Notes: a model not told the origin generated them from the letters alone. DNA of 64,000 bases from Nilaparvata lugens (GCF_014356525.2 NC_052506.1:19247916-19311915), one strand, 5' to 3'. Positions 50,701 through 57,981 are shown, counted from the stretch's first letter. Numbers and translations are program-made.

Positions 50701-51343
50701 TTATTTAATTAACAATTACAAATCATAATTATAATATATAATACGGTATGATTGGGAGAAGATAACAGGCATAGCCCAAAACTGTCTTCACCCAAATAGA
50801 ACTTTCAAATAAGAATGAGGTTAAGATTTCACTTTTCACTTCAAAAAGTCCAATTTCCACTTCAAAACTAATGACTGAACTAAAAATTTTAATTTGGATT
50901 ATGGTGATTCATCGATCAATGCACGAGTATTAAGTTGTGGTATAAATTAATAGTAGGCCTACACATCAGCAGAAGAATGAACGGTAGCTTTATCAAGAGG
51001 GAGAGTAGTGATACTGGATGTAGACTTACCGGTGCACTGTACACTCCACACTGTACAAATAATACTTAATTAAGCAACACGACTTGAGATTGCCAAGGAA
51101 GGAGCATGAAGGAAAATAAGTGTCGAAAATTCCTGGACTATAAATGAGGTCAAACTGTCCAAGTGACTAGCTCCGCCAAAATGGATTAGGTTTCAGGATT
51201 GATAAATTATGATTCATGAATTGTGAATGATACGCACCTTTACAATCCAAATTCGGCTCGAAGACGTCGCCATTCCTGGTCCCCAATGAGGAAAATGTCG
51301 AGTTCAGCTCACTGCTCGTTACAGCCCACTCCATTTTTTAAAT
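8663..51343 (-). CDS. tim: Circadian clock protein TIMELESS, insect type, 23 coding exons found and one apparently missing
   Basis: TIM pairs with PERIOD, controls its nuclear entry and stability, and is degraded after light exposure via CRY. Exons from 5' (minus strand): 51238-51343 (ATG at 51334), 50116-50210, 49263-49321, 47808-47991, 46105-46269, 40740-40919, 39696-39953, 37577-37720, 35977-36158, 34508-34642, 33205-33438, 32217-32343, 30888-30987, 30510-30696, 28725-28831, 27950-28076, 26535-26612, 20617-20716, 19455-19586, 18001-18201, 15111-15252, 13619-13693, 8663-8789 (TGA). Every junction has GT/AG. Found coding length is 3236 nt (about 1078 codons), plus an expected 65 or so residues missing between exons 14 and 15. 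Landmarks: [89 protein letters not shown]. The SESSEDNES and [11 protein letters not shown] motifs mark circadian TIM, not its paralogue TIMEOUT. An acceptor 9 bases before the ATG implies an upstream 5' UTR exon. Confidence 0.95.
8790..13618 (-). other. Last tim intron
   Basis: Non-coding, AT-rich. It holds a short hairpin repeat at about 9472-9521 (ggaacagttttgggctgtgc, then ctattgttccttcccc), which recurs elsewhere in the window, and a somewhat GC-rich patch near 9730-9800. I see no exon and no transposase fragment. The open frames at 11414-12455 look random. Confidence 0.5.
13771..14524. mobile_element. Interspersed repeat (ctggcccggcgaactccgta type)
   Basis: It starts actagctggcccggcgaact and ends ttttatttatatagat. 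Repeats with this head and tail are common in arthropod genomes and behave as non-coding parts of retrotransposons (general knowledge, class not verified). A nested hairpin is present: gcacacctgaggaggc near 13833 pairs with gcctcctcaggtgtgc near 13976. Confidence 0.5.
14675..14880 (+). pseudogene. Coding-like relic in a tim intron
   Basis: Two overlapping plus-strand frames look protein-like: one reads [14 protein letters not shown] then [18 protein letters not shown] and stops. The other reads [20 protein letters not shown], then [19 protein letters not shown] frameshifted relic of a transposase or retroelement protein is the simplest reading, but I do not recognise the family. Confidence 0.25.
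15965..16013. repeat. Short tandem repeat of an agcactata-type unit
   Basis: About five imperfect copies of agcactat(a) or agcacta lie directly before the non-LTR relic at 16017. Confidence 0.7.
16017..17100 (+). mobile_element. 5'-truncated non-LTR retrotransposon (end of ORF2 plus 3' UTR)
   Basis: Plus-strand frames 16017-16244 and 16256-16630 are in different frames and carry the end of a reverse transcriptase: [20 protein letters not shown], then [18 protein letters not shown] and [24 protein letters not shown] and YGI..WG are typical of the region downstream of the RT catalytic core in Jockey-like and related elements. The two pieces are separated by a stop and a frameshift, so it is dead. 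The 3' end is probably near aataaagatttgagc (about 17090). It lies in the tim intron between exons 20 and 21. Confidence 0.8.
17130..17281. mobile_element. MITE family A, copy 1
   Basis: The ends ccggttgcacaaaaacggg and ccggatttcttgcaaccagc pair, and inner segments gagaactaatcagagaag and ctctgattggttctcgtgg pair. A second copy with the same plan is at 51746-51898. No coding sequence. Confidence 0.75.
17576..17937. mobile_element. Inverted-repeat element with long arms
   Basis: Left arm (17578-17655) runs from tttccgagctcgggatttag to ggggcgtagt. Right arm (about 17850-17935) is its complement (actacgccccgtttt ... taaatcccgagctcggaaac). The spacer is AT-rich and non-coding. Confidence 0.8.
18202..20616 (-). 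other. tim introns between exons 20 and 18
   Basis: Two introns (18202-19454 and 19587-20616). AT-rich, with runs of ataataataat near 19018-19031 and 19361-19400. I see no coding sequence or clear transposon here. Confidence 0.5.
20868..23210 (+). mobile_element. Tc1/mariner-superfamily transposon, copy 1, with TIRs of about 450 bp
   Basis: The element is bounded by CAGGGTGTTTCAGAAGTAGT at the left and its complement ending CACCCTG at the right, each flanked by TA, the target-site dinucleotide of this superfamily. The terminal inverted repeats run about 20868-21325 and 22755-23210, far longer than the 20-30 bp of typical mariners. It sits in the tim intron between exons 18 and 17. It contains one transposase gene broken by two single-base deletions. 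Confidence 0.93.
21578..22649 (+). pseudogene. DDE transposase of the mariner-like element, copy 1, two frameshifts
   Basis: It starts [20 protein letters not shown]; the opening segment ([20 protein letters not shown]) resembles the helix-turn-helix domain called DUF4817, then comes a second HTH-like region and the catalytic domain. Acidic residues sit in [16 protein letters not shown] and SPDLNPLDF. Counting from the D of HDG to the final D of NPLD gives 40 intervening residues. Relative to copy 2, one base is missing at about 21703 (after PSD) and one in the T run at about 22450 (at LDFF), each breaking the frame. The protein ends [18 protein letters not shown]. The expected role is cut-and-paste transposition. 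Confidence 0.92.
23211..23396. repeat. Flank duplicate 1 of the transposon pair
   Basis: The 186-bp segment from tataagacattatttatata to atacttaatagattca is repeated at 25073-25258 with no difference that I noticed. It separates the two transposon copies. Confidence 0.9.
23397..25072 (-). mobile_element. Tc1/mariner-like transposon, copy 2, inverted and truncated
   Basis: It is an inverted copy of the same element. It lacks the end of the transposase gene and the 3' TIR: it starts abruptly at 23397 within the AAAGAI codons and runs to a complete terminal repeat ending CACCCTG at 25072, with TA next. Its outer terminal repeat matches the outer right repeat of copy 1 more closely than the left one, which suggests duplication or conversion. 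Confidence 0.9.
23398..24373 (-). pseudogene. DDE transposase of copy 2, uninterrupted but truncated
   Basis: From the ATG at 24373 the frame is open through all three catalytic blocks ([32 protein letters not shown]) and [17 protein letters not shown]. It then leaves the element and ends in flanking DNA at 23369. About 37 C-terminal residues present in copy 1 are missing. The open frame can be extended upstream from a TTG to 24403, but the ATG matches the family start. Confidence 0.9.
25073..25258. repeat. Flank duplicate 2 of the transposon pair
   Basis: Second copy of the 186-bp segment. Beyond it the sequence continues as ordinary intron (aataataaaaatattatg), so this is likely the original right flank of the insertion. 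Confidence 0.9.
25259..26534 (-). other. Rest of the tim intron between exons 18 and 17
   Basis: AT-rich, no recognisable gene or repeat. Confidence 0.5.
26535..28831 (-). CDS. tim: tim exons 15-17
   Basis: Exon 15 (28725-28831) starts [17 protein letters not shown], the block that in fly TIM follows ...YELCD. Exon 16 (27950-28076) reads [25 protein letters not shown] and NKTRIG. Exon 17 (26535-26612) reads [19 protein letters not shown]. An alternative acceptor upstream of exon 17 would put a stop in frame, so the nearer one (ttcaacag, exon from 26612) is used. The open frame running on past exon 16 toward 27857 is intron read-through after the GG|GTTCGT donor. Confidence 0.88.
28077..28724 (-). 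other. tim intron between exons 16 and 15
   Basis: It carries a probable minus-strand retrotransposon tail: tgaatgaatttattttacca near 28209 (an A-rich 3' end in reverse) and a GC-richer patch near 28412-28450 (aaacaccggcaaaaggaaga). No coding sequence was seen. Confidence 0.35.
28832..30509 (-). other. tim intron that should contain the missing exon
   Basis: I read this interval on both strands and found no segment encoding the roughly 65 residues expected between ...DHIKQ and DWSDLIEYV. It contains two poly-C tracts (28872-28883 and 28914-28921) and the foldback element at 29361-29995. Confidence 0.75.
29361..29995. mobile_element. Foldback element with exon-like arms
   Basis: Arms about 29361-29567 and 29759-29995 are imperfect reverse complements around a spacer of about 190 bp. 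In the right arm the plus strand reads from ATG at 29801 as [20 protein letters not shown] and [14 protein letters not shown], followed by a consensus donor (CAC|GTGAGT). The left arm, read on the minus strand, keeps [15 protein letters not shown] and also ends at a GTGAGT. This looks like a captured exon held in both arms. The source gene was not recognised. Confidence 0.65.
30510..32343 (-). CDS. tim: tim exons 12-14
   Basis: Exon 12 (32217-32343) reads [20 protein letters not shown] and QLEISKQQ. Exon 13 (30888-30987) reads [18 protein letters not shown]. Exon 14 (30510-30696) reads [38 protein letters not shown] and SISDHIKQ. Their phases join (0, 1, 2). Exon 14 ends in phase 2 at CA|GTGAGT, but the next exon found starts in phase 0, so these exons cannot be joined directly to exon 15. 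Confidence 0.9.
31022..31585. mobile_element. Non-autonomous inverted-repeat element, possibly related to the mariner-like element
   Basis: tactctagggcattgttcct near 31031 pairs with aggaacaatgccctagagta near 31531. Inner arms also pair (aatggttgaacatacgaaat with atttcgtatgttcaaccatt). The right end, acactctgtataa, resembles the caccctgtataa end of the element at 20868, and both carry blocks of the type aatggcggctattt or aatggccgc. No coding sequence. Confidence 0.7.
32845..32945 (+). repeat. tRNA-like (SINE) fragment with a B box
   Basis: It contains ctgagctggtcatgggttcg followed by agtcctg; GGTTCGAGTCC is a good RNA polymerase III B box. No clover-leaf could be drawn, so this is a tRNA-derived SINE remnant rather than a tRNA gene. 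Confidence 0.4.
33205..37720 (-). CDS. tim: tim exons 8-11: variable linker, basic cluster and second conserved block
   Basis: Exon 8 (37577-37720) reads [20 protein letters not shown] and is rich in basic and Ser residues. Exon 9 (35977-36158) contains [20 protein letters not shown] and [10 protein letters not shown], the insect TIM signature. Exon 10 (34508-34642) carries a strongly basic run, [16 protein letters not shown], at about residues 483-499, placed like the nuclear-localisation region of fly TIM. Exon 11 (33205-33438) reads [42 protein letters not shown] and LELDLEHV. For exon 11 the donor at AG|GTTGGT was preferred to CAT|GTGAGG because only it keeps the frame into exon 12 and aligns without a gap. 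Confidence 0.9.
33618..34244. mobile_element. Large foldback element, arms about 300 bp
   Basis: The outer ends aaggttgtgcaaaggctaaa and tttagcctttgcacagcctt pair. Complementarity continues inward through the atgagcgcctaaa/tttaggcgctcat and atttcaaattcggtaagag/ctcttactgaatttgaaat blocks to a centre near 33931. Non-coding, in the tim intron between exons 11 and 10. Confidence 0.85.
34643..35976 (-). other. tim intron between exons 10 and 9
   Basis: It contains an inverted-repeat element (about 35129-35490) in which gatagcataagaagatat pairs with atatcttcttatgctatc and gtgttccaaatt pairs with aatttggaacac. Near 35690-35825 there is an A-rich 3' tail (gaaatgtaataaataaaata) typical of a non-LTR element remnant. 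No exon was seen. Confidence 0.55.
36159..37576 (-). other. tim intron between exons 9 and 8
   Basis: AT-rich. I see no exon and no clear repeat. All neighbouring junctions are phase 0 or consistent, so a small extra exon cannot be excluded by phase. Confidence 0.4.
38668..38724 (-). pseudogene. Duplicate of the tim exon 7 tail: possible alternative exon or relic
   Basis: The minus strand carries an acceptor (ttttgatag), 57 bases in frame ([19 protein letters not shown]) and a donor (GAG|GTATTTCTGGG). The start (SPSSS) and end (ASKE plus the following intron bases) match the end of exon 7 (SPSPSCS...ASKQ|GTATTTCTAGG). It is phase 0 on both sides, so inclusion would keep the tim frame. The polypyrimidine tract is poor. 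It is separated from exon 7 by repeat R1 copy 2. Confidence 0.45.
38789..39616. mobile_element. Dispersed repeat family R1, copy 2
   Basis: It starts accgagcgaagtgaggt and ends gcgaggtctactgttcacag plus aactactagt, like copy 1 at 1891-3040, with shared internal blocks. It lies between exon 7 and the duplicated exon 7 tail of tim. No coding sequence. Confidence 0.65.
39696..40919 (-). CDS. tim: tim exons 6-7: conserved ARM segment and serine-rich cluster
   Basis: Exon 6 (40740-40919, exactly 60 codons) reads [33 protein letters not shown] and NTSPP. Exon 7 (39696-39953, 86 codons) continues [21 protein letters not shown] and a Ser/Gly-rich stretch including [14 protein letters not shown], ending [12 protein letters not shown]. 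Both are phase 0. The serine-rich cluster is where kinases act on TIM in flies (family knowledge); the sites here are inferred. Exon 7 is unusually GC-rich for this window, so the antisense strand also shows long open frames, which are shadows. The 3' edge of exon 7 is duplicated at 38668-38724. Confidence 0.94.
40239..40303. repeat. Tetranucleotide microsatellite (gtga)n/(gtca)n
   Basis: About 16 tetramer units: a run of gtga, then four gtca, then gtga again. It is followed by ttttatatatatagat, like the tail of the repeat ending at 14524. Confidence 0.95.
42205..42559. mobile_element. MITE family B, copy 1
   Basis: It begins tatagtgaggcccacgttat and ends ccactgccattata. The body matches the intact copy at 46647-47070 (for example ctctgttgccagatcg, and aattaataattaacaaa-like blocks). 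The right terminal repeat is eroded. Confidence 0.8.
42618..43155 (+). mobile_element. 5'-truncated non-LTR retrotransposon, 3' end
   Basis: The plus-strand frame 42618-42932 reads [20 protein letters not shown], then [17 protein letters not shown] and [11 protein letters not shown], which is the extreme C-terminus of a non-LTR reverse transcriptase polyprotein. It is followed by an AT-rich 3' UTR ending aataaaatattgaaaataaa. No catalytic part is present. Confidence 0.75.
43309..43500. mobile_element. Inverted-repeat element
   Basis: aggctcaactcacacttacg pairs with cgtaagtgtgagttgagcct, and the arms (about 75 bp) share the cgactc...gtcgag motifs. Non-coding. Confidence 0.85.
44454..45953. 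mobile_element. Long-TIR element with nested MITE
   Basis: Ends tttagtccaggcaacg and gactggactaa pair loosely. Strong arms follow: tatagagggaaaagtttgga to gcatatatctcgg on the left (44490-44645) against their complement on the right (about 45783-45931). A second inner pair (cgcattcccatacgactgtt ... gttttagttttgagtgtc at 44690-44750, and its complement at 45187-45250) also exists. A reversed MITE B fragment (44761-44905) lies inside. No transposase was seen. Confidence 0.7.
44761..44905 (-). mobile_element. MITE family B, partial inverted copy 2
   Basis: tatagtgaggtccacgttat through gatgtaatattaactgttc is the reverse complement of the right end of the intact copy at 46647-47070. It lies within the long-TIR element. 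Confidence 0.8.
46105..51343 (-). CDS. tim: tim exons 1-5: N-terminal conserved TIMELESS domain
   Basis: These five exons encode about residues 1-200, with phases 1, 0, 2, 0 and 0 at their 3' ends. The protein opens [18 protein letters not shown], closely matching the insect TIM start, then [41 protein letters not shown] and [19 protein letters not shown]. This is the helical-repeat region that contacts PER and CRY in other insects (family knowledge). The ATG at 51334 was chosen because it gives the conserved start and lies just after an acceptor (tttttgttgcag, exon from 51343). Exon 4 ends at 47808 on a strong gtaagtg donor; a longer open frame beyond it is intronic read-through. Confidence 0.93.
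46647..47070. mobile_element. MITE family B, intact copy 3
   Basis: Terminal inverted repeats tatagtgaggtctacgttat and its complement ataacgtgaacctcactata bound a 424-bp AT-rich body with no coding capacity. It lies in the tim intron between exons 5 and 4. Confidence 0.9.
48753..48875. mobile_element. Small inverted-repeat element
   Basis: ataaagaaaagttgacatat pairs with atatgtcaactattctttat, with inner tagtataagc/gcttactata. It lies in the tim intron between exons 4 and 3, which is otherwise featureless. Confidence 0.7.
49489..49728 (+). other. Isolated open frame in a tim intron
   Basis: A 79-codon plus-strand frame (contains [20 protein letters not shown]) has somewhat protein-like composition but no recognised family and no splice context. 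It may be a relic. It lies in the intron between exons 3 and 2. Confidence 0.15.
50318..50503. mobile_element. Small TIR element in tim intron 1-2
   Basis: aaaggtgcgtacag pairs with ctatacgcaccttt. The inner segments ctctgctccgcaatcg and cgattgcggagcgaag pair. GC-rich for the window. Confidence 0.8.
51030..51050 (-). other. Candidate 21-bp cassette microexon in the first coding intron of tim
   Basis: On the minus strand an acceptor (attatttgtacag) and a strong donor (GTAAGTC) bracket 21 bases. Spliced between exons 1 and 2 it keeps the frame (phase 1 to phase 1) and adds VWSVQCT after ...LDCK with no stop. Without it the protein already matches fly TIM in length here, so it would be optional. 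Confidence 0.25.
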
Positions 51344-51745
51344 CTGCAACAAAAAATTAAATTCAATCACATTTTTCAAATGTTGTGGAGTTGGGGTACA
51401 TATTACTAGCTAGGAATTAGGGTTCTTGCTAGATTTGCTAGCAACTAGTTTTCAGGTTTCAACCCTTTAATTGAACAGTAACGGACATATGCAGACAGAC
51501 GGCGGAAAAACTTCTCCCCAGATGTCCGAATGTTGAAAACTCACACAGACGTCCGTTTTTATGCATATTATGTCAGCACGCAGACTTTTTATTTTTTTCC
51601 TCCGTCTGTCTACTGCAGCTATGTGCGTTCGCCTACACACTTTGACAGCAGCGGTACAAAAACAACTTTTCGTAGTTCATCTTTTTCTAACTCTACTTTT
51701 AATCCAATTAACAAGAAGAAGTCAATATTGTATTTTAAAACTTAG

Positions 51746-51898
51746 ACCGGGTTGCACAAAAGCCGGTTGAATTTTAACTGTGATTAATTCCACGAGAACC
51801 AATCAGAGAAGGTTTTTTTTCAAAGGCGGCTTCTCTAATTGGTTCTCGTGGAATTAAACATGATTAAAATTTAACCACCTTTAGTGCAACCGGCACTA
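51746..51898. mobile_element. MITE family A, copy 2
   Basis: ccgggttgcacaaaagccgg and ttagtgcaaccgg ends, with inner ccacgagaaccaatcagaga and ctaattggttctcgtgg; same plan as 17130-17281. It lies 0.4 kb upstream of the tim coding start. Confidence 0.75.
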
Positions 51899-52558
51899 AA
51901 ACTATCAAACCATATGGAAAGCCTATTCAACAATTTTAATTACAAATACTTTAATTCAATTGCATTAGCATAAAGTTTAACGTTAAGTAGTTATGAAGGT
52001 ATACAAACCTTAAACAAATAAAATCGAATGAAAGTTTTGGCCTACTCCGCTAAAAATAGATTATTAAATGATGCTTCCCGCGCCTTAAGAAGTTTGGTAC
52101 CGAACTAAATATGTGTAGGTCCTTTCCATAATACCACATCGACTAAATTTATTTAATTCAATAAATTCTACAAATTAATACTTGGCAAATTCATCAGAAA
52201 ATTTGCTATATCATAAGCTATTATACATCAATGTATAGACCAGCATTTATTTGGATCTACATAATCAAATTTGATCTAATATAATTTATTCTAATCTAAG
52301 GTATCAATGGGAAAGTCTACAGGTTTTTCATAGAAAATCATCTTTTATAATTTTCCACTTGGACTACTGTAGCTTGAAATTTAAAAGGCGAAGAAGAAAG
52401 AATATCACAATTTCATTTGTGTTTTTGAGCTGGACTATGTGAGTGGGAGGTTAGATATAGTTGCACAATTCTGTTGTGGCGGAGGGGGTTGGAAATGTAT
52501 ACGTCAAGCCGCTTGCGACGACAACTAATTGGGCACCTTCTGCCTTGTGAATGTCTTT

Positions 52559-52588
52559 CACGTGTTTATTCAAAGTCTGCCTCACGTG
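52559..52588. promoter_or_regulatory. Tandem canonical E-boxes upstream of tim
   Basis: CACGTG occurs at 52559-52564 and again at 52583-52588 in a GC-richer block (about 52470-52670), 1.2 kb upstream of the tim ATG. CACGTG is the CLOCK/CYCLE binding site that drives tim in flies. Whether these lie before the start of transcription cannot be fixed, because the 5' UTR exon was not located. Confidence 0.55.
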
Positions 52589-55500
52589 CCTACTAAGCTC
52601 AGCTATTTTATCTCGACTCCGTGCAGCGCTGAAATTGATCATTACCGGAGGTTTGTTGTCCGATAGACTCCAACTTTCTTTCTCTTTATATTATTTCTCC
52701 CTTGCTTTTTTCTTCTCGAACTGGAATGACTCTCTCCTTCTCGACTTTCTTAGATTTATTGTTCTGTTCGAAACTTGATTTTATTTCCTTAATAATATTA
52801 TAATAGCAATCACTTCCCTCCACTGACTCCCTCTAATATTTTTGTTCATTCTGTTTGAATTTTCAATGTTCTTTTCAGAACAAAACACTTCAAGATTCTC
52901 GTTTTCAGTTCACACAAAGCCGCTTGAAAAGTTGGCAAAGAGAAAATTCATTTAGTGAAACCCTTCAACAGGCTTCTTGATATTGATCCACGTTCTATTA
53001 AAAATAATAGCGCGTGAAAACAAGTATCAAGGTCCTTTCACTTTTATCACTACCATGTTTCAGTTATGCTAAGTTGTAGAAGATTTATATTTCAGAGGAC
53101 TTTAAGTATTACAAGGTTTTTACGGGAAGAGTATATGATATTGCAAACATTCATTCAACTTTCGCAACAGAAAACTCAACTATCTTATTCCTGTTGTAGA
53201 AATAGAACATGGTGGTCCATGATTATAATGAGACTGGTTCCAGTTCTATGCTAAGATAAGCTGTGTACTTAAATACAGCCGAATAGTGTTCCATATGAGA
53301 ATCCTATACTATTAAACGAGCAATTTCTGTTTATATGTTTTTATGTTTATATTTATAACTGTAAGTGACTGGATCTCGAAAACGGCTCTAACGATTCACA
53401 CGAAATTTGGTACAAAGTAGGTTTATGATATGAAAATTCGATTGCACTAAGTCTCATCCCTAGGAAAACTCGCTGAACGACATTGAAAGGATAATTCATC
53501 CTTGGAAAAACAGCTGAGACTTTCGTCGTCTGTGGATAATGGAAGTGAGTTGTGATGATGGGTTGTGATAGTGAAATGAAATAAATACCGTACTACGTAG
53601 TAAATACACGTAAATACTAAATGAAGCATATTCTATGAATCAGGAACTGGAGATTCATCCAATAACGATCCATTCATCCAATCAATTCGCAGCCACATAA
53701 AACATCTACGGTATACATAAGGTAAACATCGAGTGAGATTTGAACAATTGATGTCCATTCTTGAAAACAATATAATATCCTTTGGAACAACACTTTACTG
53801 TATAGATAGCCCAGAACCCCTATACAGAAAGAGACAGGAAGTCGGAGAGAGCATAACTGTATAAGAAATACTAGATTACTTTATTAATCTTGTGAGTGAG
53901 AGAGAAAGAGAGGGAGAGATTGATTGAGTTATGCAAACAGGGCTGGCTTTGGCCGCCCTTTGGGTCATAATTTGCATGATCTGCTTTGTTAGCTGCACAC
54001 GCCGAACTCATTTCGGCTCCATGCTGTGGAACGTGAACGAAGAGCGAATGAAGGCTGTTTCAGATATTTATTTATTCACTAACTATGAAAACACATAATC
54101 ATAGAATGGTTTGAGTACTTAAATATCACATCATAAAATATCATCTTGCATAAAATATCACAAAGAGTGATGTGAGTACACCATGCAATAATTATAGAAT
54201 ATACATTCGATAGTATATGCTAATATGAAATCTATTCCAATAGGGCAAATCAATCAGAAAACATATAATGTGAATATATTCAATGGAATAAGCATATACC
54301 GTCAGACCAATATGAAATCAATTATACTGAATACACCAGCATAAATAAAAATCACCAGTATAAATTAGGCTACCATAAATAAAATACCATATGAATTTAT
54401 TCAATGGAATACAAAAGCATCCCTATATATACCAAAAATACCAATTCAAAAGTCCTATCAGATGAAATTATACCATGTTAATGTATTTAGAGAAATAAAC
54501 ATGAAGCTTCATAACAGTAGAACCATTTTGATGTTATTTTGATATTTATCTACTCAATCTAATAATAGGCTAATCGATTTAATACTCGATCAATAACTTC
54601 ACTAGGTGGTAAACTTGGGTCCTAAAACCTAGGAGTATAATACAGTAGAGAGTAATGGAATCCTAATGGGTAAATTATAAAAGTCAAAAATTGCGTTGTA
54701 GAAAACGATCTCAACCAATTTATTGTCGTCGTGAAAGTGTGATGTCCAGTAACGACAATAAAGATGGGATATTTTTCGACAGTATTCTGTTAGTCATAAA
54801 TTAGAATTCTTCAATTACAATGGAGATTATATTATGATTTTATTTCGTACTACACATTACACATGCTCTGCTAAAGTAATTGAGGAAACCAACTCAGCCA
54901 GCCCAATTGGGAATAGCTTTGAATTGCACAAAAATACTTTGAAAAGTTTTCATAAAATAAAGTAAGCCTAGATGACATATTTTTCATCTGCCAAATATTA
55001 TTTATAAGATATATTCAATTTAAGATATATCCAATAATGCTCATAAAATTTTACGTGCCTGCCAATTTAAAATTATATTACCTATATATGAAAAATTGCT
55101 GTAACTGTTGGAAATCAAACGAATGAATAAATGAATAATAAAATAAATAAATAAGATCTTCTTCAACCGAGTACAATACTACAATTGAAAGTAATTAAAA
55201 ACATCATACATATACAGGAATAAAGCGATTCAGAAGTATATAGCAGTATTAGCTGCCATTGCATCTTGCATAAAAAATATATGCAAAGAGCTGAATAGCA
55301 GCTAACAACCTACGCAAAAAGAGAGAGAACATCATGTAGGTACTTCAGATGTGGAAAATAACGTACCGTACATCGAGAAAGGTTGAATACAGCAGAACCA
55401 AGTGTATGGAATAATTATTTTTCAACTGGATAAATAATAAGCTGTTGTATGAGAACAGAAACTAGTTAGCCTTCACAAGGAGTATTTACAGCTTTTTTAT

Positions 55501-56841
55501 AACTGTTGTTGTAGAATCTCATGTTCTATATCTGTATGATCAAGAATTGCATTTCACATGAAGGCGAAAGTGTATCGCATTCCACTACACTATCTGAGCG
55601 AATCAAATACGGTAGGTAACTGAAATAAAAATTAATGGAAACATTATAATGCTGATTGATCGATATAATTTCAGGTTATCCTTTCAAAGCTGCCTTTTAA
55701 TTTTTTTGAAAGAAATTGAATTTTACAGTATTATTTAATTTAGAGATGAGTGGATGAACATTATTTAAACTATTTTTGACTCTTACCAAAGAGAATCGGT
55801 ACGTTTTTTGGACCCATTTAATTGTTTGAGTTCCTACTTAGTTCTCTAAACTGCCATATTCTTAACTATCGAATAAGAAGCTCGCTTAAATGAGTATCAA
55901 TTATTATTATATTACATTATAAAATATTTTATAATATGCAATTGTTTTCACATCAAATATTATGATTATTGCAACTATTGTATAGAGCTACGCTTAGAAG
56001 TAATTTGAGAGTAAAATAATCAAAAAGAGAGAAAAATAAAATCAAAAATCAACAATCTTCATGAGGAGTTTTCAATTGTAAAACCAAATTCTAATAAGAA
56101 TTAACTGACAAATAGATTGGGTAGGTAAAGCCAGTAGAACATCTCTTAGATTAGTCTTTTAAAGATTTTGAGTTATAATCTTTTGAATACTACTCTAATT
56201 GCAAAATTTTAAAACAATTTCAACAAACATTATGAAAATTTGTTTAATTTTAAAATGCGTTTTTAAGTATCGACATTCACTCAATAATGGGGAAAATATT
56301 AATTAGAAACAGATTGAGCAAGTAGAGTATATGATCATAGGGACCGTGGACCGAATAAACATATTTACATACACAAGCACACTCTCATATTATATACACA
56401 ATATGCTTATTCAATTATCAAATGAAGCTTGAATATGCGTGTCACTATATTGACATCATCAATACACAGTACTAAAAATAAAACAATTGAATTGAATGTT
56501 GACAAACCATCCAAAATTATTTAATAAAGAAGATGAATGAGATAGAAATGGATAATGAATAGGTAGCTTATTTCCACCCTTGCTATAATTGAATCGGTTC
56601 TCCATTGTCAACACAATAACTCTCCCCTCCGCTCAAAATAAAAAATAATTTGGAACAACAGATTAGTCCTTAGACACTGTTTTCAACCCCCATTTATAAA
56701 AATAGCAACCATTTCATTTATCAATAGCAGCAATATTCAATAATAGGCTTTGAACAATACAATTTCCTCTGATAGCATACTGATTCACATCAAACGCAGA
56801 GGCGATTTCTGGATTGCTCCCATTTAGAAATACACGGAAAA

Positions 56842-57010
56842 ATGCTTTATTTCTCCGCCGGAATCAGTCAACCAGCCCTTCATACCTACATCAATGACAC
56901 GTCATGGCACGTCACTACCAATCTGTAGGGCGTTGCATAACGATTCTGCCGGCCAGTAAATTATTTATGAAACACTTCGTTGTATTAATAATCCGGAGAA
57001 AAATAATACA
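56842..57010. mobile_element. TIR element with a GC-rich core
   Basis: ttatttctccgccgg pairs with atccggagaaaaataa. The core holds gacacgtcatggcacgtcac, a doubled cacgtca motif. Non-coding. Confidence 0.5.
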
Positions 57011-57314
57011 TTCTGATTCCGTTCAAAATATGGTTTCTAGAAAGAATCTACTCATTCATCAATGACAATCTTTTTAGGAATAACTTTTATTCGATGTGTT
57101 GCACAAACAACGTTATCAGGATTTAATCACAGTTTACTCAAGAGAAATTATCTCTGTTTGACCCTAGTCTTCTAAATTCTCTGGTCTCAAGTTTCAGTGC
57201 ATCAGGTCTTAAGTACAGATGAGGCAGGATACAGGATTCCTCAATAAAAAAAAAACGCATTTACATGAATTCAATAAACAAAGTGACACAACAGTATTAA
57301 GCTTTAAGCTACGG

Positions 57315-57480
57315 CAGTGGTTCCCAAACTTCTATGTTTGGCGACCAACCTTACATTTTTCAGCTTCGACCCATTAATTTCCCCCTCCCCTTTTCAAGAG
57401 TACGCAGTAGCAGTCGGCTTGATCTTTTGATCTTTTTAAACACACATAGCGCCCTTTTTCATGGATAAATATTCACGTTC
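57315..57480. mobile_element. hAT-type terminus-like repeat remnant
   Basis: It begins cagtggttcccaaactt, a motif often seen at the ends of hAT-superfamily elements. No matching opposite end or transposase was found. Confidence 0.4.
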
Positions 57481-57674
57481 TATGAATATTCATTGGAATG
57501 ATTAGCCTAATAATTCTCTAGGGCAACTGATTTCTACTTTTTCAAATAATCTAACAATTGACCGAAAATAAATCACTCCAAGATTCAAAAATTTTAAAAA
57601 TATTTTCAGAAGGAATATTTCAAATTTGAGAAAACAATACTGCCCTGCTACATTAAATAGTCTACCACATCCAA

Positions 57675-57745
57675 TACCGGCCAGGTTAGCCGCGACGACT
57701 CAATGCGCACTCAATGTTGGTTCGAATCCCGCTGGTAGACATGGA
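57675..57745 (+). repeat. tRNA-derived SINE head
   Basis: ccggccaggttagccgcgac ... gttggttcgaatcccgctgg: GGTTCGAATCC is a perfect polymerase III B box, with an A-box-like segment about 30 bases upstream. It does not fold into a convincing tRNA. The overlapping plus-strand open frame 57626-57928 is not considered a gene. Confidence 0.5.
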
Positions 57746-57981
57746 CGTTTGATCATCCCATCAATCACCTACGCACTTCCCATTTTTACTCACGCACAAG
57801 TAAAAAGCTCATATTTGCATCATCCGCATTGGAAAAGATGGATTTTTTCAAGAAGATCCGATGAAAACTGTGATGTGTCCTCAAAAGAATGCATGATTGA
57901 GTGTTTTTACATTGATCCCTTATTGTGATTTGGCTGACTTATACTGCGCGCTCTTGATTGAATTGATTTGATGGACATTTG

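Noticed and set aside
8663..51343. Assignment to the paralogue TIMEOUT (replication-fork TIMELESS)
   Set aside because: The serine-rich SESSEDNES and [11 protein letters not shown] motifs and the CGYGTQ block are features of circadian insect TIM.
57626..57928. 100-codon plus-strand open frame
   Set aside because: It overlaps a SINE-like B box, has no family resemblance and no splice context.
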